Part shown: in pieces, positions 63,251 through 64,000 of the stretch
Numbering within the stretch: position 1 is the first letter of the stretch
Layout of the letters: each line of letters opens with the position of its first letter
Assembly (NCBI RefSeq): GCF_026013365.1
Contig: NZ_JAPDOE010000001.1
Location: 1,736,001 to 1,800,000 of the forward strand
DNA: 64,000 nucleotides
Direction of reading: 5' to 3'
From: Paenibacillus sp. LS1
GTDB taxonomy: Bacteria; Bacillota; Bacilli; Paenibacillales; Paenibacillaceae
Notes under the pieces: generated by a model
What the model was told of the DNA's origin: nothing
What the model saw: only the letters and a program-made list of their open reading frames with translations
Database searches by the model: none
Position numbers and translations under genes: made by a program

Positions 63251-64000
63251 CTATATTTTAAACCCTTTTACAAGGTCGTTAAGACGTATAGCACTTTCCT
63301 TCACTTGATCCGACTGACTCGTTACTTGCAATGATTGCTCGGTAGAGGACACCATATGTTCAGCAATATGCTGACTTGATGCAGCGGATTGCTCACTAGC
63401 CGTCGCAATCTCATGAATGGCTCTCACCAACGTCTCAACGGTTTCATTCACCTGACGCGCCGTCGTGTGGAGATCATTCACTGTGTTGGCTTGTTCAACT
63501 GCATGAGTGTAATACTCATCTGCCGTATCTTCCAACAATTTATAATCATTCCCCACCTGATTGAACATAAAGGTAAGCATTTCCTTCGCGCTAGAAGACA
63601 GAAGAGCGACAGACGCTGTAACTTCACTTGTAACATGCCGAATCTCGTCTGCCGCTTGTCTGGAGCCATCTGCCAATTTGCGGATCTCCTCAGCTACAAC
63701 GGCAAAACCACGTCCTGCTTCACCTGCACGAGCCGCTTCAATGGAAGCATTCAATGCGAGCAAGTTGGTCTGCGAGGTAATATCCAGAATGGACTGGGAC
63801 AGAACACCGATCTGGTCCACTGCATGGGCACGCTCCAACGCATCATTCATCTTCACGCTTGCACTTGTATACATATCCTGGGCTGCCTTACTAGACACGC
63901 TAGCCTCCTGCTTCAGAACCTCAGCTTTGCCGCTAGTAACACTAGCAGACTCGGCCTTCTCCTTGGTACGGGCGGAGATGTATTCAGCCGCTCGAAGGAC
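63251..64000 (-). CDS. Methyl-accepting chemotaxis protein, C-terminal part; N-terminus beyond the window edge
   Basis: The frame is open from base 64000 to the stop at 63251, giving 249 visible residues. The highly conserved hairpin tip of chemoreceptors is present ([38 protein letters not shown]), flanked by long heptad-rich helices and methylation-type Gln/Glu-Ala-Ser segments near the end ([20 protein letters not shown]). It signals to CheA/CheW. The sensor and membrane part lie outside the window, so the ligand is unknown. Confidence 0.93.
   Translation of the reverse strand, partial: VLRAAEYISARTKEKAESASVTSGKAEVLKQEASVSSKAAQDMYTSASVKMNDALERAHAVDQIGVLSQSILDITSQTNLLALNASIEAARAGEAGRGFAVVAEEIRKLADGSRQAADEIRHVTSEVTASVALLSSSAKEMLTFMFNQVGNDYKLLEDTADEYYTHAVEQANTVNDLHTTARQVNETVETLVRAIHEIATASEQSAASSQHIAEHMVSSTEQSLQVTSQSDQVKESAIRLNDLVKGFKI

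Overview
The window looks like chromosome of an endospore-forming Firmicute, most probably Paenibacillus or a close relative. The evidence is an uninterrupted mother-cell sigma factor gene (sigK), a BclB-like collagen/exosporium protein, many AraC regulators fused to binding-protein domains, copper-amine-oxidase-type stalk domains, and strong AGGAGG ribosome sites with frequent GTG and TTG starts. Most of the window is moderate in GC. The stretch from about 36.7 to 47.9 kb is clearly AT-rich.

Region 1 (1-14.3 kb) is one functional unit. A leftward run of overlapping genes encodes a contractile-sheath-like protein (TssB-like N-terminus plus sheath-like C-terminus in one chain), an Hcp/tail-tube-like protein, a J-domain protein, two FHA proteins, a PP2C phosphatase, a degenerate PP2C fused to extracellular TPRs, two unrecognised proteins coupled by ATGA overlaps, and an Hsp70/actin-fold ATPase that runs off the left edge. 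A VWA membrane protein (divergent) and a Ser/Thr kinase with a degenerate Gly-loop complete it. I read it as a type VI-like contractile apparatus in a Gram-positive, with Thr-phosphorylation control and its own chaperones. This is the strongest candidate for an unusual system.

Region 2 (14.5-36.7 kb) is ordinary chromosome: hydrolases, RNase HI, a Fur-boxed siderophore ABC system, a MarR regulator with its hydrolase target and two near-identical operators, an amino-acid permease, sigK, an esterase, an MFS exporter with an ADP-ribosylglycohydrolase, a mannitol-1-phosphate dehydrogenase with a HAD phosphatase, lipoproteins, a polysaccharide deacetylase, an EamA permease and an intact two-domain sulfurtransferase.

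Region 3 (36.7-51 kb) is an accessory/defence island. It is bracketed by the intact sulfurtransferase gene (35783-36619), a rearranged and stop-interrupted second copy (47982-48805) and a third 3' fragment (50828-50935). Cargo between copies 1 and 2: an SF2 helicase, two TIR-type proteins, a caspase-like protease, a tiny basic peptide, a DUF6338 membrane protein, a decapitated stalk-domain gene, an ankyrin-like protein, and a 5-methylcytosine methyltransferase coupled to an OLD-like ATPase/TOPRIM protein. Between copies 2 and 3 lies a secreted acetamidase-family/stalk fusion.

Region 4 (51-64 kb) is again typical chromosome: an Imm11-like protein, a FAD oxidoreductase, iron regulation and uptake genes with four Fur boxes (including an AraC regulator whose frame runs without a stop through a consensus Fur box into a siderophore-binding lipoprotein), the BclB-like protein and a small paralogue, a DapA-family enzyme beside a divergent AraC regulator, an SDR lacking its catalytic Tyr, and the C-terminal half of a chemoreceptor at the right edge.
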